Assembly (NCBI RefSeq): GCF_945859685.1
Contig: NC_079148.1
Coordinates: 49,734,421-49,798,420, forward strand
Source of the DNA: Eupeodes corollae
Taxonomy: Eukaryota > Arthropoda > Insecta > Diptera > Syrphidae
Direction of reading: 5' to 3'
DNA: 64,000 nt
Part shown: positions 23,830 to 36,930 of the stretch, in pieces
Position numbering within the stretch: position 1 is the first letter of the stretch
Layout: each line of letters opens with the position of its first letter
The notes under the pieces: generated by a model
What the model saw: the letters and a program-made list of their open reading frames with translations, nothing else
The model's database searches: none
What the model was told of the DNA's origin: nothing
Translations under genes and position numbers: made by a program

Positions 23830-26055
23830 AATTGATCACAACCCTGATCTGCACATCTAACAGTTTCTGAACTATCACTTTTACAAATTAAAGACATACT
23901 CAAAATTAGTACCTTTAAAATATTAAAAAATACTGATATGACCTTAGGAAAATAAATCTTTTGAAACGACTACAAATCTTAACTCAACAATAAAATTAAG
24001 ACCCATAGTTCTTATTCCTTGAATTAATTCTTGAAAATGCTTATAAAAAGGTGACATCCATTTGAAGCCTAACAATAGGACCAAAATAACAATTAATAGC
24101 TTTAAAAACAAACAAATAAAACAATCTTCAAGGATTCACTTAATACAGACGTACAAAAGTTTGAAAAACTCTAGGTATATCAAGAACTCATGAATCAGAC
24201 TTTACCAATTAAATATTTGCTTATAACACACCCGCTATTCTAAAATCGTTCATTTGTTCACTGATTTTCTTTACATTGTTTTCAAATCCCTTATTTTATT
24301 TACATTCACTTAGGTGACAACATATATTATACTTTTTATTCAAGTCGTTGCCGTGCCTTCTTCTTCTTATAAGAAATAAAAAAAAAATAGCAACTCAATT
24401 CAACATTTAAACTTGTTACGCTTTTCGCCTGACTTGAATTGTAAACCTTTTCACCATGAGCAACCGTCTTTTGAGTTAAGAAGTTCTTCTTTTTTTGTGT
24501 TGTCTTGTGAAGGAAGCTTTTTGTAAAAGAACACCGACACGACACATTGTCTTACACAAAGGACATACATATGTATATTTAACACACATCCTTCCAAAAA
24601 TGTCAACAACAACCCAACAGAAAAAAAAACAACACACTCGTACAGATGATGCAAATCTATTTTTCAATTTAACAAACCAACCCCATGAGTGAGAAATAAT
24701 TATGCGGAATTGTCAACGTTACAGCAGTATCAGATGTGGGATGAGATATGAGGGTTGTGGTGATGGCTTTCTTTTAACGATAAATAAATCTTAGTCTTTC
24801 ACTTGAGAAAAAGTTAAATAAATTAAAATCGTATATGTAAATAGATATATATGTAGTTTTATATATATAACAGCTTGTTCTGCGGCGCACTGACTTGACG
24901 CATTGTTTGGCAAAGTTACACCAGCGGCACTCCGCCGACGTCTTCGGGGTCCTAACTCCTGTGTACACTTATATAGCCTTAGCCATTCAGGTGCAGCTTT
25001 GGATGATTGGGAGTCGTCGGTCTGTGTTTTGTTTTAAATACTTTGGCTCAAGTAATTTCTTGCTTGTCATCTTCCATATACGTATTTAACACGCTCTTCG
25101 TAGCAAAAGGATATTTTTTTCATCCTTTTTTAGAGTATCCCCATTAAACATGCAACAGAAGTTTTTTTTTTTTTGTATGAACTCACTAACTTCTAGGTTG
25201 AGGAAGGGGGCAATTCATGATTATGGTGATGGGGGTATATTTAAAAAGTGAATGGAAAAGGTGCGTGAAGGCGTATCGTATATATGTACTGTACATAACT
25301 ACCTACCAACGTTGTTAATTAAAATTTTCAAATCGATAAATCTAATTAACTGGCACGGAAATAACTCTTTTTCGTTGTTGCTTGTTGGTGCGACACCACC
25401 GACCGCGCCACCATCACCACCATGTCCCCCTCCTTCACTTCAGCAGTATGCTGTTTTGTTCACATATACCTGCCCATACCAATATATTTATATATAAAAT
25501 GACGTGTCGGATGGGACAATTTGAGCGCAGATTTGTTGTTCCTGGCATAAAAGTCTCTATAACTCATGAGGGTGCTTATTAAAACAATCAGAACAGGAAG
25601 GCATATTTGTTGTATGTATGTATATCATGAGTATAGTTTTAAAACACCATCCGTATCAGATCAGTGTTGTTGTGTTTTTATATTTTTGTTGTTGTAGTTG
25701 TTATGTGATGATGATCAAAAAATAGGTGCATATTAAATATGGGGAAATTGTATGTGCTTCCGCTTGTTAAAAGGTGAAAATCATGTTTTCAATTGACAGT
25801 AGTGTTTATGATATCGTTCCAATTGCACTTCTATAAGCAAGGACCATGGACATTTTTTTTGTATTTGTAGCAGAATTGTGTATGAATTGGTAAAAAGGAT
25901 TTTCTGGAAAGTATTCCTTGTTTCGAAAGAATCTAAATGAATTTTTTTAAAGCAGTTTTGTCGTTACTTTGTGCAGTAGTTCATTTAAGACTTGCATTTC
26001 GAGAAGGATGCAATCTCGAAATTTGAATTCAAAACAACCTACACTAGATTTAAAA
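23830..26055. other. Non-coding stretch with AT-rich and CT-rich patches
   Basis: No supported gene. A candidate regulatory patch at 25300-25450 has TTAATTAAAA, AATCGATAA and CTAATTAAC, followed by a C-rich ACCACCRCGCC-type run. TATATA microsatellite words lie near 24840-24870. Open frames here are short and low complexity. Confidence 0.3.
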
Positions 26056-26059
26056 CGAT

Positions 26060-26335
26060 CAGGGTGCTCAGGGTGATCAGATAAGCTCGATAATCGATAT
26101 CATAACCGGGCATTGTGCAATAGGAAACCACGAGATGAGGCTGGGCGTATTCTCAAATGACTTTTATAAGCTGTATGAAAGTGGAAATAGTTCTTCAACT
26201 CCTCCGCACAAGCCGTACTACAGCTAAAAAACCCTTCTTTAAAGAACAACCATCTAAACGATCTCTATCATTTTAGCATAATCAGCCTCTAACGTTTTTT
26301 AAGGGTCTCAAACTGCTTTAATTGAGCTTAATCCA
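26060..26335 (+). mobile_element. LOA/I-type LINE, 3' end fragment
   Basis: Reads IITGHCAIGNHEMRLGVFSN then DFYKLYE, equivalent to ITGLCLIGKHASRLGVFSNE in the copy at 28160. It continues into the 3' part with CGATCTCTATCATTTTAGC and CAGCCTCTAACG. It is more diverged than the 23.5-kb fragment. Confidence 0.7.
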
Positions 26336-26589
26336 AACACGCAAATTTAGAAATTTGAGCAAATTTTTCATTTTGTACAATATTTCGGAATTTCTATTTC
26401 AGGATTAAGAAGTTTTGAGATTTTCGGTATTTGACATCTCGATATTGTGCGGTTTCAAAATTTTGTGTATTTTTAAAACATTACGGGATTTTTAATTTTC
26501 GGTATTTTGGTTTTCAGGATTTTTCTGTTGTTTTTCTTTATAAGTATTAATACCCTTCTTTTTGATGCAAGGACATTTTCCAAGTTTAT

Positions 26590-28165
26590 AAATGTCAAAC
26601 GGAAAATCTGATGGGTTTCTACCTTCAATGAGTTTCTCCAACATAATCTCCTCTGATCCAACAACCATATCAAATCTTTTTACTAATTATTTAAGCAAAT
26701 CGTATGAACATCTGCATAATCCTGATCCACACTACTTTAGTTATTTAGATGGTTGCACTCAAACCTCCCTTTCATCGTTTACAATAACTGAAGAAATGGT
26801 ACTTGCAAAATCGTAAGCCTCAAAGAAAACTTTAGCCCTGGTCCTGATGGCGTCCCATCAGTTGTTCTAAAAAAATGTATGCATTCTCTGTCAAGGCCTC
26901 TAACTGCACTCTTTGAACTCTCTCTTTCCCAAGGTGTTTTTTCTTATATATGGAAGGATTCATATATATTTTCCATTCATAATCAAGGCAATAAAACTAA
27001 AATTAACAATTATAGACCTTTTCCTAAATTAAGCTTAGTTTATGATTCAAGCATGCCTTTATTCCCGCCTCAACATGGTTTTGTTAAAGGTAGATCAACT
27101 ACTACTAACCGTATTGAATTTATATCTAAAGTTTTGTCAGCCCTTGAGAATGGCAAAGAATTTGATGTTGTATACACTGATTACAGCAAAAGCCTTTGAT
27201 AAAATATCCCATAAGATAATTTATCTCAAACTACTCAGTCTCCAGTCCTATACATGCAACTTCTGGAGTCCCACAAGGTAGTCACCTTGGCCCCCTTCTC
27301 TTTATCTTATCTGTTAACGATGTCGGTCTTTAATTAAAAAACTCATATATCCTAATTTTTGCGGATGATAAGAACATTTTCAGATTATCTCTCCTCCATC
27401 TGATTCCTTACTTTTACAAACTGATCTTAATACCTTTTTTGTTTGGTGCATGCATAATTTCCTAGAGTTAAATGTAGGTAAATGTAAACAAATGACCTTT
27501 TCGCGCAAACAAATCCCATCTTATAGAGTATACTGCTTCCTTAATGACGCCGTCAACGTAGTCGATTCTATTAGAGATCTTGGTATTTGGTGTGACAAAC
27601 ACCTGAATTTCCATTCCCATTTGGCCAAATTATTAATAAAGCTTATAGATCTTTCGGTTTAATTAAGAGATGGTCAAAAGAATTGTCCAACCCCTATGTA
27701 ACTAAAGAACTTTACATTTCCCTAGTGCGTCCTCATCTTGAATATGCATGCCAAGTATGGTCTTCCTCTCATGAAAATTATTCACTCAGAATTGAAAATG
27801 ATCAAAGACGTTTCGTTCGATTTGCCTTACGTGGCCTCCCCTGGGATGATACATCCAACTTGCCTCCTTATGCCGATCGACTAAAACTAATTATTTGCCC
27901 AATATGTTAATGGGCAATATAGATTCCCCGGCACTCCTGAGTGATATTCATCTTAACACCAACCCCCGAAATCTGTGATCTGTTTCCCTTTTCTATATCC
28001 CTCATCACCGCACTAATTACGGGTACTTTGATCCAATGTCCAGAATTCTTCGTCACTGCAGAGCTGCTATGGTAGTCTTCTTTTAACATTTCCAAATCCC
28101 ATCTGAAAGATAACCTTTACTTTTTCCCTTTTTGAGTCCGAAATCCTCGTCCCTTGTAATTTTAA
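26590..28165 (+). mobile_element. Jockey/CR1-type LINE RT fragment
   Basis: RT pieces in order: SPGPDGVPSVVLKKCMHSLS (26835-26890), YRPFPKLS, QHGFVKGRST, VVYTDYSKAFDKISH across a frameshift near 27185, ATSGVPQGSHLGPLLF (27255-27300), intact FADDKNIF (about 27357), LELNVGKCKQMTFSR and LVRPHLEYACQVWSS. It ends with SPALLSDIHLNTNPR and HRTNYGYFDPMSRI in split frames to about 28080. It is broken by several frameshifts and the endonuclease is missing. It is distinct from the family at 16845. Confidence 0.8.
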
Positions 28166-31100
28166 GTTTAGGTTAGTTTAAGTTAGGTTATAGTGGCTGT
28201 CCAAGATGGAAACGGACACCCTTAGGCCCATTGTGATACCACATGAATCTTGAGGCTTCCTCCTAAGCTCAACTTAACCAGCTTGAGTCCCTTACGAAAC
28301 GTTAGAGGCTGATTATACGGATATGATTTAGATCGCTTAGATCGTTAAAGAAGAATTCTCCTAGGTAATTCTTGCGTTTTCGAGCTAGAGCACGCCATGT
28401 ACAGAGAATTTGAAGAACCGTTTCTTCCTCTTCCTCGTCCATACAGCTTCTGCAAAACTCATTTGAGAATACGCCTAATCGCGAGGCGTGCTTTCCTATT
28501 AGACAGAGTCCGGTTATGACACCCATTATCGGGCCCATATGCGATCTGCTTAGAGAGAGCAAGCACCTTGAACGTTTTAAATCCAGTGTTGGCCAGATGT
28601 TATTTGTGGCTTGACATGTGGTGATGTTGTTCCACCTGCTGCCTGCCCTCCTCACAGCGTCTTGCATTAGCAGCAGTTTACAAGTAGCGATTGGTATGCC
28701 AGTACTTGCCAAACGTGGTAGGATGGGCTGTACTGTACCGTTCCTGGCGAGTTCATATGCCTTACAGTTACCTGGAATGTCTCTGTGGCCCGGCACCCAG
28801 GAAAGTTGAATATTGAACTGTTGCGCCATCTTCATTAGAGATGATCGACAGTTATGGACTGTTATAGAGTTTGTAGAGACAGAGTCCAGAGATTTGATAG
28901 CGGCCTGGCTATCTGAGAATATACGGATATCAGATGTTGATATGTCACGTTTTCTTTGAGCCAAGACAAGACTTCTTTTATCGCCAAACGTTCCGCCTGA
29001 AACACGCTACAATGATTGAATTTCAGTCGTTCAGAGTACACACCTCCAACAACCCCTTCTTTTGTTTTTGACCCATCTGTGTAGAAATGGATTGACTCAT
29101 CCTCCAAGAATGTCCTATCCTCCCAAAAAGATTTGGTAGGTATAGAAGTCTGGAAGTTTCTTTCGAATTGTAGTTGGGTGATTGTGTAGTCTTTGGAATT
29201 GATTCTAAGTACCTTAGAATTACGGAGTGGCCAATGTTGTTGAGGCGAATAGCAGAGCTTGCAGCTATTTGTTTGCTAAATTTGTCAAGAGATGTAAGGT
29301 AGAGCAAGGTGTCCAGTGCCGCTGGCGGGGTCTGGCGAAGCGATCCGCTTATACATAGGCAGGCTGAACGTTGGACTTTATTTAACTTATCACTGTTTAT
29401 ACCTTTCTCTAAAGCAGTCCACCATACTGCTACACCGTACGTTAAAATCGGTCTGATTGCCGATGTATATAGCCAATGCGTGATTCTGGGTTATAAACCT
29501 CATTTATTACCAATAGCTTTTTTGCAAGAAAAGAGAGCTACAGTAGCTTTTTTGACTCTTTCCTGTACGTATTGTATAGTATTAGTCTGTCCAAGGCATT
29601 TTGTAAGAGTTCTTCTAGGATGTTAAGATGCTTTCCTGAAACTGCTATAGCAACGTCGTCCGCATATACTATCACTCTGAAACCCTCCGCATCCAGACTA
29701 GTTAGGATTTCATTCACCAGAGGTTAGTAGCAAGAATATAATCAAAAAGAGACTCACCTCTGTCGTTGATATTCGTACTGCCCCATACAGTATGATGAGC
29801 GTTAGCATAGCTCCCAATAATTAGGCGGATCCTTTGCCTTTCCGCTTCAGCGACGACTTTCTCCAGGGTTTTTCCAGGGAGAGGTCCAAGGTGGTCAACC
29901 TCCACCACGGTTTTGTTCTGATCCTCTGAGTCTGAGGATGAACCCAAGAGTTCGTCCTCGCTCAGAAGGATCATGTTAAATTCGTCCTCAGTCTCCATTA
30001 AGGATGGACTGTCCACGACTTTTGTAGAGGGTGCAATCGCGATTGGAGAGGACAAGGGTGCATCGTCACCCTCTGTTAGGAGAGAAGACGACGTCCCAGG
30101 TACACCAACCGCTTTTTCACCTTCTGTAGTTTTTGGAGGCCCGCTTTCCGCGTTAACCTCATCTTTTTTATAGATTCGAATTTTAATGGATTCGAAACCA
30201 TAGTTTATGGAGCCCTCGTTTAGGGCTAGAGGAGCCAAGGATTTTTTATTGAGTACCACAATGGCACTCCTATAAAGACCCTTCACTTCCTCTAGCTTGG
30301 CTATTTTCCAGTTATGCGTCGGAAGGGACGGGTTACACACTTTGACCATCTCGAGAATGTCCTCGATAACCGCAGGTTCAATCGGTATCCAGATGCGGGC
30401 TCTAGGTCTGCTAGGAATGTCTTCCACAGCGACAACCTCGAGCTTCGCACCTGGCCAAACTTCACCTAACCGGCTGACAGCAAGCTTGTAAAGGTCCCAA
30501 GATCTCTGGTCGCCACAAACCATGAGTTTGACATGGCCTTGATGCCAACCCCCATCGCTTATGAATGGAAGTGGTCCTGGAAGCTCTCTCAAAATGCTCA
30601 AAAAGCCACCCGAGAGCTTAACCTTGACCAACTGCCAACGATCAGCCGATATTGTGCCATCATCATCGCTCCTGTCAATGACCGCAACCACGACTTTGCC
30701 CTTCGCGACGTCACTGAAACTGGCTTGTTTCTTGATGGCATTGAGGGGGTGCTGGTGTTGTGCACCCGAGGCCGTTTTGGTGTCGGCACGGCTCCCTCAA
30801 GAGACCTTTCTCTCTTGGACGTAGAGTCCTTATTGGATCTTTTTGAAGCAAGTATGCTTTTGGCCCATTCGACGCTAGCGGTTTGCTGCGGAGTCTTTTC
30901 AGCCCCCGATGATGCACCACAGGCCTTCAAGATTTTCGCCGCTTGCCGCCTTTGTCTATAAAGACCTTTAGAGATTTTTCCATTTCTGGAAGTATTCTCA
31001 GTAGTAGTGGTAGGGCCATTTTTCACAACCCTGCCACTACTGAAATTAGGTATCGCTACCTTTTTATTCTCGTTGCTACCAGCAGCAGAGGAGGGTCCAT

Positions 31101-31700
31101 GGTTAGCCACTACTCCCTTCTCTGTGTTGGGTGCAAGAGATACGACAGCAGGCTTTGACACCAATCTGCCGCCCGGTCCTGAAGAGATCTCACTTATGTT
31201 TTTATTTTTGTTTTTGTTGTTTGTTTTGTTCATTTGTTGGTCCCATGAGACGCGAAGAAAAAAGGTCCATCTGCACAGAGATTCGCATGTACAGATAAGG
31301 CTAGTTAATCCTGAGGTCGCCAGGTATCCGGATACTCCGTTAGAGACTGGGCTATTTTTGAATTGGGCCCCCAGCCAGGCTGATCATCGGCACGGGTCGT
31401 TTAACACCTTAGATCCAGCCCAATAATGATGAGAGGTGGTTGGGGAGGAAGAGAAAGGGTGAGGAGTCAGTTGACGATAATTCATCATTCTGACTTGTAA
31501 GGAAAAGATTGGGATTCGGTAACAGCAATTCAGCTAGGTTACCTTGAGTGAGTAGGAGTATAGGAGATAGGACCGTTGCTAGCTTTTTTCGCCATTACAA
31601 ACGTGGGAGGTGGGATGGGAGTTGGTGACATAAGCATAGGCTGGTATGCCTTGTTTATGTGGGAATGGATGATGATTTTGGGAAGGTAGAGGGATAAGAA
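28160..31700 (-). mobile_element. LOA/I-type LINE with ORF1, internally deleted
   Basis: Composite minus-strand copy. The 5' region and ORF1 start at 31233. After ORF1 the frame runs straight into an endonuclease piece (ANAHHTVWGSTNINDRGESL) and then, at about 29725, into RT (LVNEILTSLDAEGFRVIVYADDVAI). At about 29590 it jumps again to the RT thumb (QERVKKATVALF). RNase H follows (HFYTDGSKTKEG, SDSQAAIKSL), with a C-terminal Cys motif and a 3' tail of TTAGTTTAAGTTAGG words. At least three internal deletions removed most of the endonuclease and RT, so it could only have moved in trans, if at all. Confidence 0.85.
29714..31233 (-). pseudogene. LINE ORF1 (DUF4780-like) fused to an endonuclease remnant
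   Basis: Two overlapping frames, 31233-30598 and 30691-29714, separated by a small indel near 30715. The N-terminus is Asn/Lys/Ser/Thr-rich and basic (KGLYRQRRQAAKILKACG). The second frame has GGWHQGHVKLMVCGDQRSWD and PRARIWIPIEP, then GLYRSAIVVLNKKSL, which resemble the DUF4780 domain found in ORF1 proteins of several insect LINEs; that assignment is from memory. An acidic Ser-rich tail (SEDELLGSSSDSEDQ) leads into LEKVVAEAERQRI, which belongs to the endonuclease. The endonuclease Asp of the GCDANAHH-type motif is Tyr. Confidence 0.7.
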
Positions 31701-31710
31701 CGTCCTTTAG

Positions 31711-32075
31711 TTTATCTGGGCTGGTGCTCCTGCAATTTACTCAAGCCTCTTGGATAGTATTGAACGTAGAGCATTTAAATTGATAAATGATAATATCATC
31801 ATAAGTTCATTTACTTTGCTTGAACACCGTCGTAAGGTCTCTTGTCTGACCCTTTTTTACCGTTATTTTAACAGCTTACGATCTAGTGAAATAGCCAGTT
31901 GCATTCCTCCCCTTAAACAGTTCAACCGTAATAAACGAGCTTCTAGGAATGCTCATTAGTATACCCTCGACCCCAACTTCGGTCGTACTGTCAAATACAG
32001 AGATTCGTTCTTAAGCCCACTTCGCGAATGTGGAATGCCTTACCACACTCTGTCTTTCCTAGTCATTGCAAAGAA
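31711..32075 (+). mobile_element. CR1/L2-type LINE, 3' fragment
   Basis: Starts at IWAGAPAIYSSLLDSIERRA and matches the C-terminus of the element at 16845, with SFTLLEHRRKVSCLTLFYRY and KQFNRNKRASRNAH. A stop follows at 31957 and the fragment fades near TCTTTCCTAGTCATTGC. Confidence 0.8.
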
Positions 32076-32079
32076 GAAG

Positions 32080-34245
32080 ATATATTAAGGCAGTTTGAAG
32101 TCATATTTGAGAAAACACTTTTCATGATAAAGTTACTTCTGGCAGAATTGTAAATTCTTCGCCAGAGTTAGTAGTCGAGGCACAAGCTTGTTTTGAACTT
32201 CTCGCTTGACAGTTCCTTGGTTTTAATCTATAATCTTTTTATTTGATTAGTAACAAACTTCTGGCCGTGATAATTCTCGTGGTCATTACAATTTTCCACT
32301 TTTATACTTTTAGACATGTACATGCTTCAATTTTCCAAAATTCCATTAAAAAAACGTTCTCACATTTTTTATCCATTAAAATTGCAAGCATCGTTGAAAT
32401 TATATTTTTGCACTTCTGACTTATTTTACAAATATCCATTTCCCGCCATTCACAGTAAATACTTTCATAACTGCCAAGAATAACATTCCCATACATCACT
32501 ATGATGACTTGACTGTGTGTCCATACGCAGCGCCGGCATGTAGCCGTGCGTTTTTTGAAAAAGATACCATTGGTGTTTTGTTAAGGATTCAATTCTTTGT
32601 GTAGGTTTTAGAACAAATGTTTTACATTTTAATCCTGTTGATATAGGTTCCCTGTACCACGCGGAAATTTTGCAGTAAATGGCGATGATTGTTAGACTTT
32701 TCCCCTATATGTTGCCCGGACCTTCTCTCATTCTCCATAAAATCAACCTCTTCCATATATCTCTATACAATCTTGATGATTTGAAATGCTGAAACCAGAC
32801 ATATTCATTTATGCTTTCAAAAACATTCATTCATACACCTATAAATGGCTCATCGAGATGTTCGCGGTTTGAGAATATTTTTGTTTTTGGGGCATAGCCA
32901 TTGCCGAAATTCTGAAAAGGTTACATTCGGATTCGAAGTATTCATTGAAGTAAATTCAAAATACAAATGATGTGGCTCTACGTCTATAACTTGAATATTA
33001 AAATATCGACATTATGTTCTTTTAGTCGCTTCATTTGTATGTCCTTAAAAGTCCTGTACAGATGAACTTTCAAAAATTGTATCAAAATAAACTTTAAAGT
33101 GGTGCGGTATTGTAAATTAACTTCCATACAAAATTCAAACTCTTTACTTTAGCATTTAACCAGCGAAAGAGTTTTGGAGTGCGAGTGCATTGTCTTCCTT
33201 GAGAAATAGCAGACTAGAGTTAACAAAAAAAGGATATTCTAACGAAATTCACCATCAACACTATTGTTTCCTTCTCCTAGAAAAGTATAAGGACCAGAAA
33301 AAAAGTTAAACAAAAGGTCACTCCAATGCGCCGCTAAATGACAGCAATTTGCGTGTTGGTAACAAGTTATCCTTTCAAGTGGATTCATTTGAATAGAAAA
33401 GCCTTTTGGTTAGATGTATATGCCATCCTTTTTTTGAAGGAAAAGGATAAATAAAATAACAAAATTGCTTATTCAATGGAGTTTCATTTTTTTTGTTTTC
33501 TTTTGCAGTCACAAACTTTTCTCATAATAGACAATAAAATGGAAATACTTCATGTTAAATACCATGTGACCAGTAAATGAAAAAAAAAAAAGAAAATAAA
33601 CGTAAAAGGACGAACTCTTTTGTGACAAAGAATTAAGGAAACAATGCAATTCGAATGAAGAAAGTTTGTGATGATGCTTTTACTTGTATAGAGTGAAACA
33701 ATTTGCTTCGTTTACTTGTTTCTGAGAAATTAATTGCTTTTACTGTAATCAGAATTTGTTTTTTTTTTTTTATTTTTTAAGTTGACTCTTGAATTTTTTT
33801 ACAAGTATTAGAATAAGGACGATAGTGACGAAAAAAAAAAATAATTTAACTAAATAACTTTGGTATTCATTTTTCTCAACCAAAAAGTTTGTAACTTTGT
33901 AAAGCTAGTTTACGCCTATTTCATTAAGTTACAGTGAAGAATAATGTTAACTTGAACTTAAGACAAATGTATTTGTTAACTTCCCATTGCAAACAATTGG
34001 ATCCGCTCCGACTTATGGATGTTTGATTTAATAAGAATTCTTGAAGTTTAAAGGTCTATAGAATCTAAATGTTATCAATTTTCGGTAGAATATAAAAAAA
34101 AGTTTTTTTTTGGTTTAACTTCCCGGGAATCTCGAAAAATTTAGCTTTTATAAAATTTTAACCATTTGGTTTTAGACAATCCCATATGCACTTAATGAGA
34201 TTTCTTCAACATTGCTTTCAAATGGAAACAAGATCTTTCAAAAGT
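32080..34245. other. Non-coding AT-rich intron sequence
   Basis: No supported ORF, RNA or element; several poly-A/poly-T runs (33480-33600, 33760-33840). Confidence 0.3.
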
Positions 34246-34249
34246 CTAG

Positions 34250-36930
34250 TCTATGAGATACACCGATGATATGACATACTTAGAAAATCAAAGGTTGTTT
34301 AAGTATTTCGTGGGAAGCTAAGAAGATGGGGTTAGTGGTCAATGGAAGCAAGACTAAGGGCATTAAACTACCACGTCTTGGACAAAACGTCACTATGACC
34401 AGCTATAACTTTGAGGTAGATAAGGGCTTTGTAAAAAAATGCACAGCCATAAATTCAAACAACGACCACCAGCATTAAAACGGCCTTTTTGGCCTTAGAA
34501 GGCAACTGTCTAGTAAAGATCTCTCACGATCAACTAAAGTCACCCTCTATACGAAATCCATCATACCGGTTCTCATATATGGCCCTGAGGATAGTACCTT
34601 GCAAAGGAAAGATAAGAACGACACTGAAATAGTCAATAGGATAAAACTCCAACAACTTATATGGCTGGGTTATCTAGAGCAAAAGGAAAGTCTTCAAAGT
34701 CAATCCCGACGGCGCAGTAGAAGAAGACCACGGCTCAGGTGGGCCGGATTTAGAGGCCCATAGGCCTCGGGGCAATAAAGGAGCGGAGGTCTCTTCGCCC
34801 CAAATTATTTTCAAAATAAAGTAAACCATTTTTTTTTCACTCGAGTTCTTCAATAAATAATTTATTATGAAGCCAAGAAGATTCCTTTAATATTGAAAAA
34901 ACATATAAATATTAAATTGCAAAGTTAACGAACGGAACCTTTTGAGTTTTTGTCGCCGAAAAATTGTTGAAGATTTCGTTGAAATCCAGTTCTCGGAGTA
35001 AGCTTTGATAGACTCTTTTGTCCCATTGTGGTTCGAAGGCTGCTTTTTATAATTTTCATTTTTGAAAATGAGCGCTCGCCACTGTAAATTGTAACCATCA
35101 AAACCAAAAACATTCTCAATGCGATTTCGAGGCTTGGGAATGTAGCTCGGAAATTTTGATTCGAAAGTTTGGTGGTAAAATAATTCCGGCGATTGATCTG
35201 TTCCATAGTCCTTTTCCTTTTTGTATGAGTCAATCAAAGACACAAATTGAACGAACTTACCAATGCCTCTGCTACAGCGTGCAAATTTTCAGGATCCATC
35301 TTCTCGATGTGATTCAAGAATCCCAATCTTGAACGTACAGCTTCATAGGCATGCAATCAAGAGAAACAGATAGCTAGTCAATCACTCTGATGAAGACGTA
35401 TACTTTGTATTTTTCCTTGGGTGACAGATTTGCGTCTTATGCATTCCCATATTTGAGCGGATTCAACCTAAAATTTCTCGTTCTGGCGTGATTGTACATA
35501 TTCATCAGTATGGGAAATTTGTTTGGCTTCTTCCTCGTATTTATCAAAATCATTTCGTTTGGATTCCACGAATGATTTTAATGATTAAAGTGCACGCACT
35601 GCCTATTCAAGAATCATTTTCGGATCTTACAACATCTTGTTTGTAGCGTTGAATCGCTCCAAGATGTCGGTTTAAAATGTTGTAAGCAAAGCGGTTTCGA
35701 GACCACTCATCTTCTGAAGGTCTGGTGCTTAATTCCTCACGATGTCTTTTAGCTTTTTATTGGAAGATATGCTGTGAAGATCTTCTTCGATTTCCGAATA
35801 GCCGTTGTCTGAGGCTTTCGTAGCTTCAGCTTGACGACACCAACGAGTGTCGCTAAGCTTTTTCAAGACTAAAAACTGGCCACTTTTCTTCTCCCATAAT
35901 TTCTCAATCACAATTCAGTGCAGCTCAGTACTGGCTGTGAAAAACGTATACAAATTCTGCACGAAATCAAGAAATTGAACAGCCGATGCACAAAAGTTAG
36001 CAGCTGCCTTTCCCACTAAATTCAGAGAATGACCACAAAATGGTACGAACGCCGATAAATGCTTTTTCTCCAAAATGAGAGCTTGCATCCCCTTGTATTT
36101 GCCACTCATGTTTGCAGCATTGTCATATGATTGGCCGCGGCCATCCATGATGTCTATTTGATGGTCAACTAAAAATTTGAGCTGAGCGTTGGCTGTGGTT
36201 TCGCCAGTATGACCGCAGTTAACAACTATAGTTAGTTGATCGATGTGAGCTTCGTCGGGAGTAGAGTCCACTGATACGGAATAATATTTCGACTTTTTAA
36301 TTTTGGAAACCATTTCACTTAGTAAGTACCTTATCACCCATAGAACCGATCAGTTTTTCGCAAATCGTGGATGAAAGGTAACTGACATGACCATTCCCTT
36401 TGTTTGCATGATCTATCAAACGGGTTGCCGGAATTGGTTAATACTCGGCTAGCCATTCCAAAATGCCCAGGAAATTTCCATTTTTCGTTGAACTAACAAT
36501 TTCATTGTCACCTCGAAAGGCTAGCCCGCGTTCAGCTATGAATTTTATAGTACTAACGATAATTCTCAGGATTTTTCGCCAATACTCGATTTCTTGAGCC
36601 TCTTGCATCGCTAGCTCTTGATCGATGAATATTTCACTTATTGCCTGATTGGAGTGAACAAATATAGATCAATGATTTCTGTTATTTAGGATTAATATAA
36701 TTAAATGATCACTTGTTAACAAGTTGGAATTTGAAACAAAAATTTTCCAAAGCATCCCCCGGAGGCCCCGGCGCTACCGCCAGGTTGCCCTCCCCTCAAT
36801 CCGGCCCTGGCCACTCGAAGGTATGAACTGACCTTAACCAATTTGGCATGTGAAACTAAAGACAGCTAACTATTGACCGAGCTATCTGGAGACGCGTAGT
36901 CTTTGAGTCCCATTTTATTCCCATATTGTA
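34250..36930 (+). mobile_element. RTE-type LINE 3' fragment, split by a hAT element
   Basis: Left part 34250-34740: RYTDDMTYL, AKKMGLVVNGSKTK, LGQNVTMTSYNFEV, LFGLRRQLSSKDLS and IIPVLIYGPED in broken frames, ending in CGGCGCAGTAGAAGAAGACC. Right part 36808-36930: GACCTTAACCAATTTGGCAT and TGGAGACGCG, which continue the same 3' end as in the copy at 54770. The element between them is a hAT transposon. Confidence 0.75.
34741..36807 (-). mobile_element. hAT-type DNA transposon (ZMYM1/DUF4371-like transposase), broken
   Basis: Ends carry inverted GGGCCGGATTTAGAGG (34741-34756) and GGGCCGGATTGAGGGG (reverse of 36792-36807). Minus-strand ORF 36337-35915 has YYSVSVDSTPDEAHIDQLTI and GRGQSYDNAANMSGKYKGMQ, then FVPFCGHSLNLVGKAA. 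These are the RNase-H-fold signatures of hAT transposases of the DUF4371/zinc-finger MYM type. Downstream, LSDTRWCRQAEA lies near 35850. In 35233-34925 RMFLVLMVTIYSGERSFSKM and IIKSSLRTTMGQ form the hAT C-terminal dimerisation block. Stops and frameshifts make it inactive. An exact 8-bp target duplication could not be resolved. Confidence 0.85.

Noticed and set aside
25252..25582. Two overlapping small ORFs with His/Pro runs
   Set aside because: Low-complexity translation of a CCACCACC-type patch; no domain and no splice context.
29973..31158. Plus-strand ORFs opposite the LINE ORF1
   Set aside because: They mirror the ORF1 coding strand and have no independent similarity.
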